Below are positions 55,198 through 64,000 of a stretch of DNA of 64,000 bases, piece by piece. Each line of letters starts with the position of its first letter. The first letter of the stretch is position 1. The stretch lies in NCBI GenBank assembly GCA_950097015.1, contig CATNEN010000001.1:2375001-2439000 (forward strand), read 5' to 3'. A program made the position numbers and the translations under genes. Under the pieces are notes generated by a model that worked only from the letters and a program-made list of their open reading frames with translations, searched no databases and was not told the origin of the DNA. The stretch is from Macrostomum hystrix (taxonomy: Eukaryota; Platyhelminthes; Macrostomidae).

Positions 55198-58049
55198 TGT
55201 ATGGATATGGATGAAGATAGAAAGATAAGGGCCTAACTGCATGTGTTAAATTTAATAAAGAACCAATTAGGTGCACAGGGGGCCGGGGCATATTGCCATA
55301 TTTCTTTGTTAGAAGCCAATTGATATATCAAAGAATCGGACTTAAACTTAGGCCTAACTGAAACAAAGGCACAAAGATTTCTTTGATATAGGCTATATAT
55401 AGCTAAATAGCTAGGCAGTTTGCTGGCAGCTACATGTAGGCGTCCTATCTAGTCATTGATAGTTTGGTCGGTGCTGGACAATCAGCTAGCTGTATAGCAT
55501 GCGATTTGCCATCATGCATGGACTCTGTTGTAGAGAGGCAATTGCCAATTTGGTGGCAATGCAGATTGCGATGACTTGCTGCATTATAGACTTGGCATAA
55601 GACGATAAGAGGACCTGCACAGACCATAGGTTCAGTATGGTTTAGTTGTAAAGAGGATCCACTAGGCAGGCACGTGGAAACCGGATGATTCATGCGTTGT
55701 CTACTTGTCTAATTAGTTGTCCCAACTTGTCCATTCTGAAATGATTTTTTGAAGAAAAATATATTCAAAGTATATTCATACCAAATTTTGCTACTGCAAG
55801 TAGTAATCAAAACATTTGACAAACTAAATTCAACGAAAGAGTAAATTTGAATAATGAAAATTTGGCCGCATCTGAAATGAAAAAAGTAACAAAATTAAAA
55901 ATAATAAAACTAGAGTTTTGAGGCTCTAGATTACGTGTAATGATTTGTGAGAGAGGAAAAACATTCTTACTATACATATTTGTCAAATTCGACACTTTAA
56001 GCGACAAAAAAGGCATGTTCGGTTTGATGAATTTCTGTTCGGTTTGATGAAACGTCTATCTGAAAACCGAACGGAGCAGCAAATTCTGTTCCATCAACCG
56101 AACAAGATAAAGAACTGAGTAAATACTAGAGTATTTCACACAAAATATATTGCATTCTGTACAGAATTTAATATTGAATCCAAAGAGTGGTTATAGTCTC
56201 AAATCAGATAAGTTTTGTGGGTTTAAGAGTATTTGTTCTGCACACCTATGATTTTCAATAATCTTGCAAATAAGCGATTTTTTTACTTTCTTCAGAACTT
56301 CTTGGCCTATAACTTTTTTCGTAGTGAATATCATAATAAAACGATAGCACGAAACTGTTTATGAATTAGTCTGCTGTAAGTTAAGTGGTTTTTACAGATA
56401 AAAGCCGATCTCGATGCAAGACAGGAGGTTAAATTCGGCCATGACTTTGTTGTTCGGTTTTGATGAGACGTTGTTCGGTTGATGAGATTTCACTATGTAG
56501 AAATTTAAGCATGCAATGAATGTTTCAAATTAAATTATTTATTATTAACTTTGCAAGCTGCACAACTGCCATTACAACAATTTAGATATCAAATGCAGTC
56601 AGTCCACAAATACCAAACCAAAATTGGGATTGACTAGATTTTTTCCATTTATTTCTTTTAAAAGTGAGAAATAGGTATTAACTTTTAACTTTCCAGAAGT
56701 TAAATTTTTGGCAAAGGTAAAACTTTTAACTTTAAGCAACAGTTACAGTTAAGTTACAGTTAATTAATTGAATTAATTTTTAACGAGTTAAAAATGATTA
56801 ACTTGCCCAGCACTGATTATGAAATCAGTGGCATAGTTCTCAGCAATCCTCTTTACAGAAATATATTCATGTACAAGTGACAAATAGACAAATGGATTTC
56901 TTTGGAATTGTGCATGTGCATGTCTCAACACATAGGCAACGAGGGCCAGTGTAAAATAAGTTTATAACAGATTATAGGATAAATCTAAGTAAAAAATAAA
57001 TCATGCAGAGAGTACATATATACGAGTTTATTGTAAACGATAGTCAATGGCTCAATAATTTGTAGCGTTGATTTGCAGGAAAAAGCAAGTCTTGCGATAC
57101 TTTTTGGCCCGGCTTGGCTTCGAGAAAAGCCTGCTTTAGTTATGTTATAACAACTCCTAAAGTAATGTAGGCCTACAATAAAGTAGGCCAAAAGAAAACA
57201 ATAATATTTACTAGAAAAATAAAATTTAACTGATATTAATAGTATTTACCTTTTTGTTGCTTTTATAATTGCATGTTGTTTGTTTAATTTTCGTTAGTAG
57301 CTGCACTGCACAAGCCCAAGCCTTATATGTCCTCTCACGACTATAAATAAATTATTTTAGGGTCTATATGTCTTTTTTTGTTCTACAAGTCAGGTGCATT
57401 AACTTCTAGACCAGTCTAAAAATTGCATTGTGGCTTCTCTAGCCTAGGCCCACGCCCTTAGCTCACAACTATAGGCTTTGCATTTGTTGTGATTGTCATC
57501 TGTAAGTGTAACTGTAACTTCTTTTTTTAGTTTTGTTTTATTTTTCTGACAAGCCCTGCTGTCTGCTGTCTTACTCAAGTCTATATAATATACTTGAGTA
57601 AATTATATACAGTTAGGCCTATGTTAATATGTATATCAGTTATATTTTTTATATTTAGGCCTATTATCACATTTTTCATTCTACTCAAAACTGTTTGTAA
57701 AAATAATTCCTATCTGGCTAATTAAATTTAAAATAAGCTATGCGCCAATGCCATAAAACATTTATATACATTTGCTACCAAGGTTTTAGTTAGAGAGGCT
57801 TGCAATTTGTATTTCTTGTTAGCTAGCCTAGTCTGAAATTTTAGTTTGCATTAGCAAATTATAGGCCTACTAATTTCTAGAATACTTTGATAAATATAAA
57901 TATCATGATATTTACTAACAGCAAGGCCTAATCATCCTGTGATAGCCATTCCATAGAAAGTGTTTGTAGATAAAACATGAATGGTTTTGTTTTTAATAAA
58001 ACTCAGTTTTTTGTGCATTTAACTGAAATTATTTTATTTTATATTTCAG
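55198..58049. other. Intergenic stretch up to the RPS15A acceptor
   Basis: Contains the right ends of the two large candidate elements (56471-56493, 56815). From 56824 to 58049 it is AT-rich with scattered TAGGCCT. The RPS15A promoter and untranslated first exon should lie here, because a splice acceptor (ATATTTCAG) ends at 58049. Neither was located with confidence. Confidence 0.5.
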
Positions 58050-58077
58050 TAGAAGACCCCGCCAAAATAGTCCAATC

Positions 58078-59107
58078 ATGGTCTGTATGTCAGTACTAGC
58101 TGATGCACTGAATCGGATTGTTCATGCTGAGAAGAAAGGCAAGCGTCAAGTCCTGCTTAGACCATCATCTAAAGTCATTATCCGTTTTCTGCAGGTAAGC
58201 ATTTTAGTTAGCTTTGATCTCTCAAGATCCCAGATCCCCAGTCTTGTCTCTCATTATCCCAGATCCCCAGTCTTGGCTCTCATTATCCCAGATCCCCAGT
58301 CTTGGCTCTCATGATCCCAGATCACCAGTCTTGTCTCTCATTATCCCAGATCCCCAGTATTGTCTCTCAAGATCCCAGATCCCCAGTCTTGTCTCTCATT
58401 ATCCCAGATCCCTAGTCTTGTCTCTCATGATCCCAGATCCCCAGTGTTGTCTCTCAAGATCCCAGATCTCCAGTCTTGTCTCTCATTATCCCAGATCCCC
58501 AGTCTTGTCTCTCATTATCCCAGATCCCCAGTCTTGGCTCTCAAGATCCCAGATCCCCAGTCTTGTCTCTCAAGATCCCAGATCCCCAGTCTTGGCTCTC
58601 AAGATCCCAGATCCCCAGTCTTGTCTCTCAAGATCCCAGATCCCCAGTCTTGACTCTCATGATCATTAGACTGACATAGTCCCAGATCCCGTGTCCAGTT
58701 TTAGCTTTTGCAATCGCAGATCCCCATGTTTTTATTCATTTAGTCCTTGATCTGAACATTTGTTGCTCAATAACTCCCTATTCCCCTTGTACATTGACCA
58801 GCCCCCAAGTACTTCGCCCATCTGCCCGCAGGTGATGCAACGCAAAAACTACATCGGCGATTTCGAAGTGATCGACGATCACCGCTCGGGCAAGATTGTT
58901 GTTGAACTGAATGGCCGGCTAAACAAGTGCAGCGTGGTGTCGCCCCGTTACGACATCCACATGAAGGACATGGAGAAGTGGATCTCTGCAATCCTGCCGT
59001 CTCGCCAGTTTGGCTTTATTGTACTCACCACCTCCGGCGGCATCATGGATCACGAGGAGGCCCGAAGGAAACACCTTGGCGGCAAGATTCTAGGCTATTT
59101 CTTCTGA
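58078..59107 (+). CDS. RPS15A: 40S ribosomal protein S15a (uS8)
   Basis: Small-subunit ribosomal protein that binds the 18S rRNA central domain in the cytosolic ribosome. Coding exons 58078-58194 and 58832-59107 (TGA) join in phase 0 (CTG CAG / GTG ATG), giving 130 aa, exactly the family length. It starts [20 protein letters not shown] and includes [59 protein letters not shown] and C-terminal GGKILGYFF, all strongly conserved. The 5' UTR is split: an acceptor (ATATTTCAG) ends at 58049, 28 bp before the ATG. The coding intron holds a 29-bp minisatellite. Two overlapping AATAAA follow the stop. The gene looks intact. Confidence 0.98.
58222..58675. repeat. 29-bp minisatellite in the RPS15A intron
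   Basis: About 16 units of CTCTCATTATCCCAGATC plus CCCAGTCTTGT, with variants CTCAAGATCCCAG and CTCATGATCCCAG. It fills most of the 637-bp intron. Confidence 0.95.
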
Positions 59108-59180
59108 TTGGCTAGTTGACTATCTGCTCTTGATTGGTTGGCGCTGCTTCATTGGCTGAATTTGTTCAGTGATTCGATTT

Positions 59181-59190
59181 AATAAATAAA
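59181..59190 (+). terminator. Poly(A) signals of RPS15A
   Basis: Overlapping AATAAATAAA about 75 bp after the stop codon. Confidence 0.8.
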
Positions 59191-59356
59191 CGTCCTCTTG
59201 CTGAAGCGAAGCTGCCTTTATTTGAAGGCCTTGGAGAAAAAAAATTATTAATGCATTTTGTATTTTGCCTGTGCGTTTATTTTTTCGCCTTGGGCGTAAA
59301 TTTTACGACAAGCTATCAAGCCTTCTCTACCCGCCTGCGCCCGAAATGAATGTGTC

Positions 59357-59469
59357 CTACTCGCCACGTATTCGAGTTCTTCCGCTCTGCTGCTCGTCTA
59401 GCGGCGGCACTGTCGGCATATCGTCGAGCGCGTCGGAATGAGTCGATTTGATATTGTCGTTTTCATACG
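59357..59469 (-). CDS. Possible last exon of an unidentified gene
   Basis: A GC-richer block on - follows an acceptor-like CTGCAG (59470-59475). It reads YENDNIKSTHSDALDD, then MPTVPPLDEQQSGRTRIRGE and a stop. It looks like an acidic, polar C-terminal tail. Candidate AATAAA signals on - lie about 80 and 135 bp beyond the stop. Upstream exons were not found: the sequence is interrupted by the hAT, mariner and Tc1 insertions. It could be a chance frame; similarity to a known family was not recognised. Confidence 0.25.
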
Positions 59470-59490
59470 CTGCAGCCGATTCATCTATGA

Positions 59491-60309
59491 CAGGGGTCGG
59501 CAAACTCCGGCCCGCGGGCCAGATGCGGCCCTCGAAGCTCCCAAATCCGGCCCGTTGCCCCTTCTGACATCTACAGTGTCCTGTTTCATCTCTCTCGCGT
59601 CTCATCTCTCCCATGTCTAATCTCTCCCGTGTCTAATCTCTCCCGTGTCTAATCTCTCCCGTGTCTAATCTCTCCCGTGTCTAATCTCTCTCGTGTCTAA
59701 TCTCTCCCGTGTCTAATCTCTCCCGTGTCTAATCTCTCCCGTGTCTAATCTCTTCCCTGTCTAATCTCTCCCGTGTCTAATCTCTCCCGTGTCTAATCTC
59801 TCTCGTGTCTAATCTCTCCCGTGTCTAATCTCTCCCGTGTCTAATCTCTCCCGTGTCTCATCTCTCTCGTGTCCCATCTTTCCTGTGTCTAATCTCTCTC
59901 GTGTCTAATCTCTCCCGTGTCTAATCTCTCCCGTGTCTAATCTCTCCCGTGTCTAATCTCTCTCGTGTCTAATCTCTCCCGTGTCTCATCTCTCCCGTGT
60001 CTAATCTCTCCCGTGTCTAATCTCTCCCGTGTCTAATCTCTCTCGTGTCTAATCTCTCCCGTGTCTAATCTCTCTCGTGTCTAATCTCTCCCGTGTCTAA
60101 TCTCTCCCGTGTCTAATTTCTCCCGTGTCTAATCTCTCCCGTGTCTAATCTCTCCCGTGTCTCATCTCTCTCGTGTCCCATCTTTCCTGTGTCTCATCTC
60201 TCCTGTGTCTCATCTCTCCCCTATCTCATATTTATACAGTCAATGCGGCCCGCTGTCGTCTTTTAGGCTCTCTCTTTGGCCCGCCAGCAAATAAGTTTGC
60301 CTACCCCTG
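59491..60309 (+). mobile_element. hAT MITE with internal minisatellite, copy 5
   Basis: Ends as copies 2 and 3; perfect duplication ATCTATGA (59483-59490 and 60310-60317). The interior is about 38 units of CTAATCTCTCCCGTGT, more homogeneous than in the other copies. It begins 21 bp from the possible exon at 59357-59469. Confidence 0.96.
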
Positions 60310-60461
60310 ATCTATGATACAGACAGTTACTTTATACGAGGTGCATTCGAAAAGTTCTTTTCGGTTCTTTGGCATTGTTTTGTAAATGACACAACAATTT
60401 TTTTTCGAATGCGGCAAGTTAAGTTTATGGCCTAAACCTTCCTGAGTTTTTAAGCCTTATA

Positions 60462-61540
60462 CACTCAGCAACATTTAAAACGCAACACTCTAACTAGAAG
60501 AAAAATCAAATCACCCAGAAGAGTCAAAGCGCATAGTCTATGGTTCAAATCGAGCTTCAGAAACGCGTGTAGCTTCCTCTCGCAAGTAACAGGGCGATGA
60601 CTATGGACTGTTTTCAGATAGAGTGATCCAGCTGAGAGAATGGTTCAACAGATGACAGACGCGGAAAGATGGCGAGCAGTCGGAATGTTGGAAGCAGGTT
60701 GTACTCTTCGAACAGTTGCGAACTACTTCGGGAGGTCGCCTTCAACAGTTTTACGTCTGCTACAGAAGAGCAGAGCCACTGGAAGCGTGGCTCACGCGAG
60801 AAAAGGTACGGTGCTTCACCAACTTCGCAGTACAACAGCGAGGGCAGATCGACGCCTGCTGAGAATAGTGCGTGGCAACCCCACACTGCCTGCCACACTC
60901 CTGCGATTGATGTGGGCAGAGAGAAGCCGCAGAGGCAACGTTCTCAGCGCGCAGACGATTCGCCGCAGGATTCACGCTGCAGGATTGCGGTCAAGAAAAA
61001 TGCGGAGGAGGTCGCGTTTGAGTCCTGCACATGTCGCTAACAGGGAACTGTGGGCCATGCAGCGGGCGCACTGGCGGCAAGGACAGTGGCAGCGCGTTAT
61101 CTTTACAGACGAGAGTCGGTTTCGTCTTTTTCGCAGTGATGGTCAAATTCGCGTCTGGCGTGAGCCACGGCAAGAGCTTCTGCAGCAGCACCTGCGTACT
61201 CTTCGGTGGCCTTCAAGATCCCCTGATATGAACCTAATTGAACATGTCTGGGACTTTATCAAGCGGAGTGTTCAACGGCAGAATCCGCCGCAGACAGTCG
61301 CTGAACTGCGACGCTGTTGCTAAACGCTGTTGCTAACGCGTGGCAGGAAATTCCCCAGGACTTTTTTCGACGCCTTGTTCTGGGAATGCCACGTCGAGTC
61401 AACGCCCTGTTACTTGCGAGAGGAGGCTACACGCGTTTCTGAAGCTCGATTTGAACCATAGACTATGCGCTTTGACTCTTCTGAGTGAGTTGATTTTTCT
61501 TCTAGTTAGAGTGTTGCGTTTTAAATGTTGCTGAGTGTAT
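60462..61540 (+). mobile_element. Tc1-like element with about 138-bp inverted ends
   Basis: 60462-60599 and 61403-61540 are inverse copies with only a handful of mismatches; ends CACTCAGCAACATTTAAAAC. TA duplications flank it (60460-60461 and 61541-61542). Total length is 1079 bp. The 3' end of the transposase frame overlaps the right inverted repeat. Confidence 0.95.
60640..61323 (+). pseudogene. Defective Tc1-like transposase
   Basis: 227 codons from ATG 60640. It has paired-like HTHs (RAVGMLEAGCTLRTVANYFG and PSTVLRLLQKSRATGSVAHA), the first catalytic Asp (VIFTDESRFRLF) and the final motif SPDMNLIEHVWDF. The segment with the second Asp (normally QDNA-type) is missing: VWREPRQELLQQHLRTLRWP runs straight on. 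Near the end a 13-bp tandem duplication (ACGCTGTTGCTAA) shifts the frame and creates a stop; past it the old C-terminus is still legible in another frame. Catalytically dead by inspection. Confidence 0.88.
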
Positions 61541-61594
61541 AGCTGGTGACTGTCTGAGCTAGAAGCAATTTTTTAAGCTACCTGTTTCTTGGCC

Positions 61595-62295
61595 ATGGCA
61601 GAATCTTTTTCAAAGCAAGACGTTCGGAGCTTGATGAAGTTCCAATTCCTGCAAGGAAAGAAACCTCCGGAGATGTTTAGAGAGCTTCAGCAAGTGTTTG
61701 GTGACAGTGCACCAACTGAACAGACTGTTCGAAAGTGGTTCCAGTTGTTCGCTGAAGGCAGAGAGAGCGTCGAGGACAACGACCGCTCTGGAAGACCGAT
61801 GACTGCCACCAACGAGACGTGGTGAAGAAAGTGCAGGAGCTCCTGGATGATGATCGGCGACTGACTTGCGAAGAGCTGTCAGAAGATGTCGGAGAAGACT
61901 GCGAACTGTCAGTTTGCAGTGTGCACACCATTCTGACAGAGCGTCTCAACCTGCAGAAGAAATTCAGCAAGTGGGTGCCACACCTGCTGACAGGTGAGCA
62001 GAAGATATGCAACGCGCTCTGGCCGCCACCAACCACCTGCGTCGTTTCCTTCGAGAAGAAGAGAATTTTCTTTCGTCCGCCCTACTCGCCCGATTTGTCA
62101 CCCTGTGACTTCTTCCTATTCCCATCTGTGAAGAAGCACCTTCGGGGCATTCGATTCGACAGCGTCGAGCACATCAAAGCTGCTTGCCAAGGTGCGGTGC
62201 GTGAAACAGACGCGAGAGGCGTGGGTACTGGAATCAGAGGTCTGGTGCATCGCTGGCAGAAGTGCAAGGACATTGGCGGTGAATATGTTGAGTGA
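61595..62295 (+). pseudogene. Defective mariner transposase
   Basis: The first part (ATG 61595) has the mariner N-terminal HTH (VRSLMKFQFLQGKKPPEMFR, TEQTVRKWFQLFAEGRESVE, DNDRSGRPMTA). The frame breaks at about 61820 and continues as VKKVQELLDDDRRLTCEELS through PPYSPDLSPCDFFLFPSVKK to a TGA at 62295. The last acidic motif (YSPDLSPCD) is present, but the central region with the first two catalytic Asp is deleted. Non-autonomous remnant. Confidence 0.88.
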
Positions 62296-62443
62296 CCGAA
62301 TGACATTGAATGACCTAACCATGTTTTCATTGTTCCATACATTTTTTGTTAATTTTTGCTGAGCACCAAAAATAACTTTTTGAATGCACCTCGTAGTCTT
62401 ACTTTATTAACTTAATTATTATACTATATACTTTACTATAAAT

Positions 62444-62735
62444 AGAGGTTGTAGCCTAGTGGTTAGGGCGTCGGACTCACGAGTCACGACTTGAAGGTCG
62501 GGGGTTCGATTCCCGATTCCACTCAAACAGTTTGTGTCCTTTAGCAAGGCTCTTAACTCTGCATTGCTTTAGTTCACCCAGCTGTTAAATGGGTACCAGC
62601 ATTAGCTGGGATAATCGAAGGTGGGTGTGGCGTCCCCCCAGTCCATGGACTGAACAGCTGTACGCAGTCTTCAGATGTGCTGTCGTCTGCACGTCTGGCC
62701 CGATTGGGACAGGTGTAATCAATATTATTTTACTT
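62444..62735 (+). mobile_element. tRNA-derived SINE, best preserved copy
   Basis: tRNA-like head with intact A box (TAGCCTAGTGG, 62452-62462) and B box (GGTTCGATTCC, 62503-62513), internal pol III promoters. The body contains CAGCTGTTAAATGGGTACCA and GGCGTCCCCCCAGTCCATGG and ends CAGGTGTAATCAATATTATT. Other copies: 3218, 6815 and 33022. Confidence 0.85.
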
Positions 62736-62929
62736 AATATTTTATATTTACAGTCACTTTATATTAAGATGGAGTGCGCTGTCAGCAGGTTACTACAATT
62801 TTTCAAATAAAAAATTACATTCAGCATTAAGCAGTTACGGTTCCGATTCTTTATATTGAACGTCTGATGCGCCCAGTTCAATTGTACTTATATTTAGCAT
62901 ACTGAGCGAAGCATTACTCATACAAAGCG

Positions 62930-63025
62930 CGGTCGTAAGGCCTTGGTAGCAGGACGGTCGCCATTGGTCGCAAATCACGCTTCGGAATTTTGACCGACAG
63001 GTCGGGAGTTCGAATCTCAGCCGAA
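62930..63025 (+). mobile_element. tRNA-like SINE head, probable
   Basis: GCGGTCGTAAGGCCTTGGTA at the left and a B box GGGAGTTCGAATCTC at about 63004-63018 give a tRNA-like promoter pair. It does not fold convincingly as a functional tRNA by eye and lacks the body of the 62444 family. Confidence 0.35.
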
Positions 63026-63381
63026 TACATTCGCCGTAGTGGGTAGACGGCCCATTATTCTCTTTCAACAATTCCAGATTTACCATTAAAAAACAAAAAA
63101 CTGGAAGTAATAAAGCGGCGAACTATTTGCTTTAGTAAACAATTATAAAAGTCTTAAAACAAGTTAGGATACAAATTTACATTGTAGTTTATTATTTACA
63201 CGACGCAGTCAATTTAGTCATCTTTGGCGATCAATCTTATTACTCGGAATTTAAGCACAGCATGTCTTGTGATTTTAAATACAAAGGCTTAACTAACAGA
63301 AGTAGGAAACAGTAAAAAATGCCAATATGTACAAATACCTTGCCCTGCAGGGATATAAAAATGTTGATGTCGATTTACTAA

Positions 63382-63387
63382 TTTATT
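63382..63387 (-). terminator. Poly(A) signal of the FG-GAP protein gene
   Basis: AATAAA on - about 100 bp beyond the stop at 63487. Confidence 0.5.
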
Positions 63388-63486
63388 AATTGAATATTAT
63401 TCTACCTAGAATCTACTCAAAATCTACTCTTCTACCCTCTACTTTACTGCATAATGACATTCACGCCCAGAATCTACGGTCTCCAA

Positions 63487-63962
63487 TCAGCAGAGCAGGA
63501 ATGCCACAGCCAGGCAAGCGGCAAATGCGATGAGGCACAGCAGACCAGTCCAATGCCAGTCGGTTGGCAGCGGTCTCAATTGAAATCTGAGCAGCATCCT
63601 CTTACAGGCCAGGGCCATTTCGTGTCCGTCGGAGTCGCCAATAATTGGAATCGGTGGAGCAGCTGGACTGCAAGGCAGAGAATGCGAGGCCAGGATTCGT
63701 CCATCGGCGGCATCTAGGACTGTCAGACGATCATTGCCAAGGACTGCCACCGCTGCGACTGCCAAGCTCTGACTAGAATAAGCTGTTGATGACAATGAGG
63801 ATAACGGCCAAGACACTAGGAAGGGGCCGTCCGGATTGTTCTTGGCGTCCCAACGCGACTGCGTAACCCCGCGCCATCTGGAGCTGCCGTCGCTGACGTC
63901 GTGAGCTGAGACAACGCCGTCGCCGAATTGGAACAACACCAGGCCGCTGGGCTTGGGTCGGC
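63487..63962 (-). CDS. C-terminal exon of an FG-GAP/beta-propeller membrane protein (partial)
   Basis: Last exon on -: acceptor TTTCTTCAAG then coding from 63962 to the TGA at 63487 (158 codons). Beta-propeller-like blades are visible (VLFQFGDGVVSAHDVSDGSS; LTVLDAADGRILASHSLP; PPIPIIGDSDGHEMALACKR). A single membrane helix near the C-terminus follows (WTGLLCLIAFAACLAVAFLL), ending in Cys. This layout, propeller outside and one C-terminal helix, resembles FG-GAP repeat membrane proteins of the plant At3g51050 type; ITFG3/FAM234 proteins are a weaker alternative because their helix is N-terminal. Function unknown. The rest of the gene is beyond the window. Confidence 0.6.
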
Positions 63963-64000
63963 CTTGAAGAAATTTATTTGACATTAACTTTTATTCACTC

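Larger units (their letters stand above)
43172..56493. mobile_element. Candidate 13.3-kb element with perfect 23-bp inverted ends
   Basis: 43172-43194 (GTGAAATCTCATCAACCG and on) is the exact inverse of 56471-56493. Further CATCAAACCGAAC / GTTCGGTTTGATG motifs cluster at both subterminal regions (43383-43420; 56027-56100; 56455-56480). The end sequence resembles pogo/Tigger ends. A psq-type HTH fragment lies inside at 51038-51434, consistent with a pogo-like origin (inference). Most of the length is minisatellite plus a nested hAT MITE. TA follows the right end; no clear target duplication is found at the left. Confidence 0.5.
42022..56815 (+). mobile_element. Candidate hAT element split by a large insertion
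   Basis: The left end reads CAGTGTTGGGCATTAACTAG and the right end, inverted, CAGTGCTGGGCAAGTTAATC, so 11 of the first 12 bases match. Flanks are ATTATAAA (42014-42021) and ATTATGAA (56816-56823), 7 of 8 identical, as for an aged hAT target duplication. Subterminal sequences also pair: AAAGTTACTTATTTCTTTGA near the left end resembles inverted sequence near 56665-56690. A hAT transposase C-terminus lies just inside the left end in the right orientation. Without the inner insertion the element would be about 1.5 kb. Two unrelated solo ends are the alternative. Confidence 0.55.
60337..62393 (+). mobile_element. Mariner-family element, interrupted by a Tc1-like element
   Basis: Inverted ends CGAGGTGCATTCGAAAAGTT and AACTTTTTGAATGCACCTCG are flanked by TA on both sides (60335-60336 and 62394-62395), the mariner target duplication. 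The Tc1-like element (60462-61540) sits between its left end and its transposase. It begins 27 bp after hAT copy 5. Confidence 0.93.

Noticed and set aside
62444-62530. Functional tRNA gene
   Set aside because: A and B boxes are good, but the 3' side continues into a body shared with other copies, and no clean cloverleaf could be drawn; a tRNA-derived SINE fits better.

Overview
This is nuclear DNA of a multicellular animal. Genes are split by short GT-AG introns with AATAAA poly(A) signals, and the gene set is metazoan: TRPM-type channels, procollagen lysyl hydroxylase, an equilibrative nucleoside transporter, NOA1 and ribosomal protein S15a. The species cannot be read from the sequence. The compact genes, very repeat-rich introns and unusual ankyrin-TRPM channels fit an invertebrate, perhaps a flatworm or another spiralian (inference). 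No bacterial features or CRISPR arrays were seen.

Left part (1-39.4 kb). Two tandem paralogous TRPM-like cation channels lie on + (30-4180 and 5904-11679). Both carry real N-terminal ankyrin repeats and share identical intron positions and phases. The second copy has an in-frame TGA where the first has Trp. Then, all on -, come an SLC29-type nucleoside transporter (14437-18290, 3 exons), PLOD (20963-26574, 4 exons), a single-exon Myb/SANT trihelix protein (30764-31861) and the circularly permuted GTPase NOA1 (33415-39435, 6 exons, 5' end unresolved).

Middle (39.4-58 kb). There is no convincing host gene here. The stretch has a different sequence texture, rich in the word TAGGCCT. It appears to hold a nested transposon: a hAT with ends at 42022 and 56815 and a 7/8 target-site duplication, broken by a 13.3 kb element with perfect 23-bp inverted ends (43172 and 56493). 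The inner element contains a decayed psq/pogo-type HTH gene and about 6 kb of purine-rich minisatellite. A separate short hAT element sits inside it.

Right part (58-64 kb). RPS15A (2 coding exons, complete) is followed by a transposon nest: a hAT MITE, a mariner, and a Tc1-like element inserted in that mariner. Next come a tRNA-derived SINE and the last exon of an FG-GAP/beta-propeller membrane protein on -.

The window's most striking general property is tandem repetition. Nearly every intron longer than about 500 bp in ENT, PLOD, NOA1 and RPS15A holds a minisatellite, mostly of 27-30 bp unit. Five copies of one hAT MITE family, each with a perfect 8-bp target duplication, carry an internal 16-bp minisatellite of very variable length. 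Most long open frames here (one of 1392 codons) are only the result of repeat units divisible by three. Genes are listed as spans with exon coordinates in the text.
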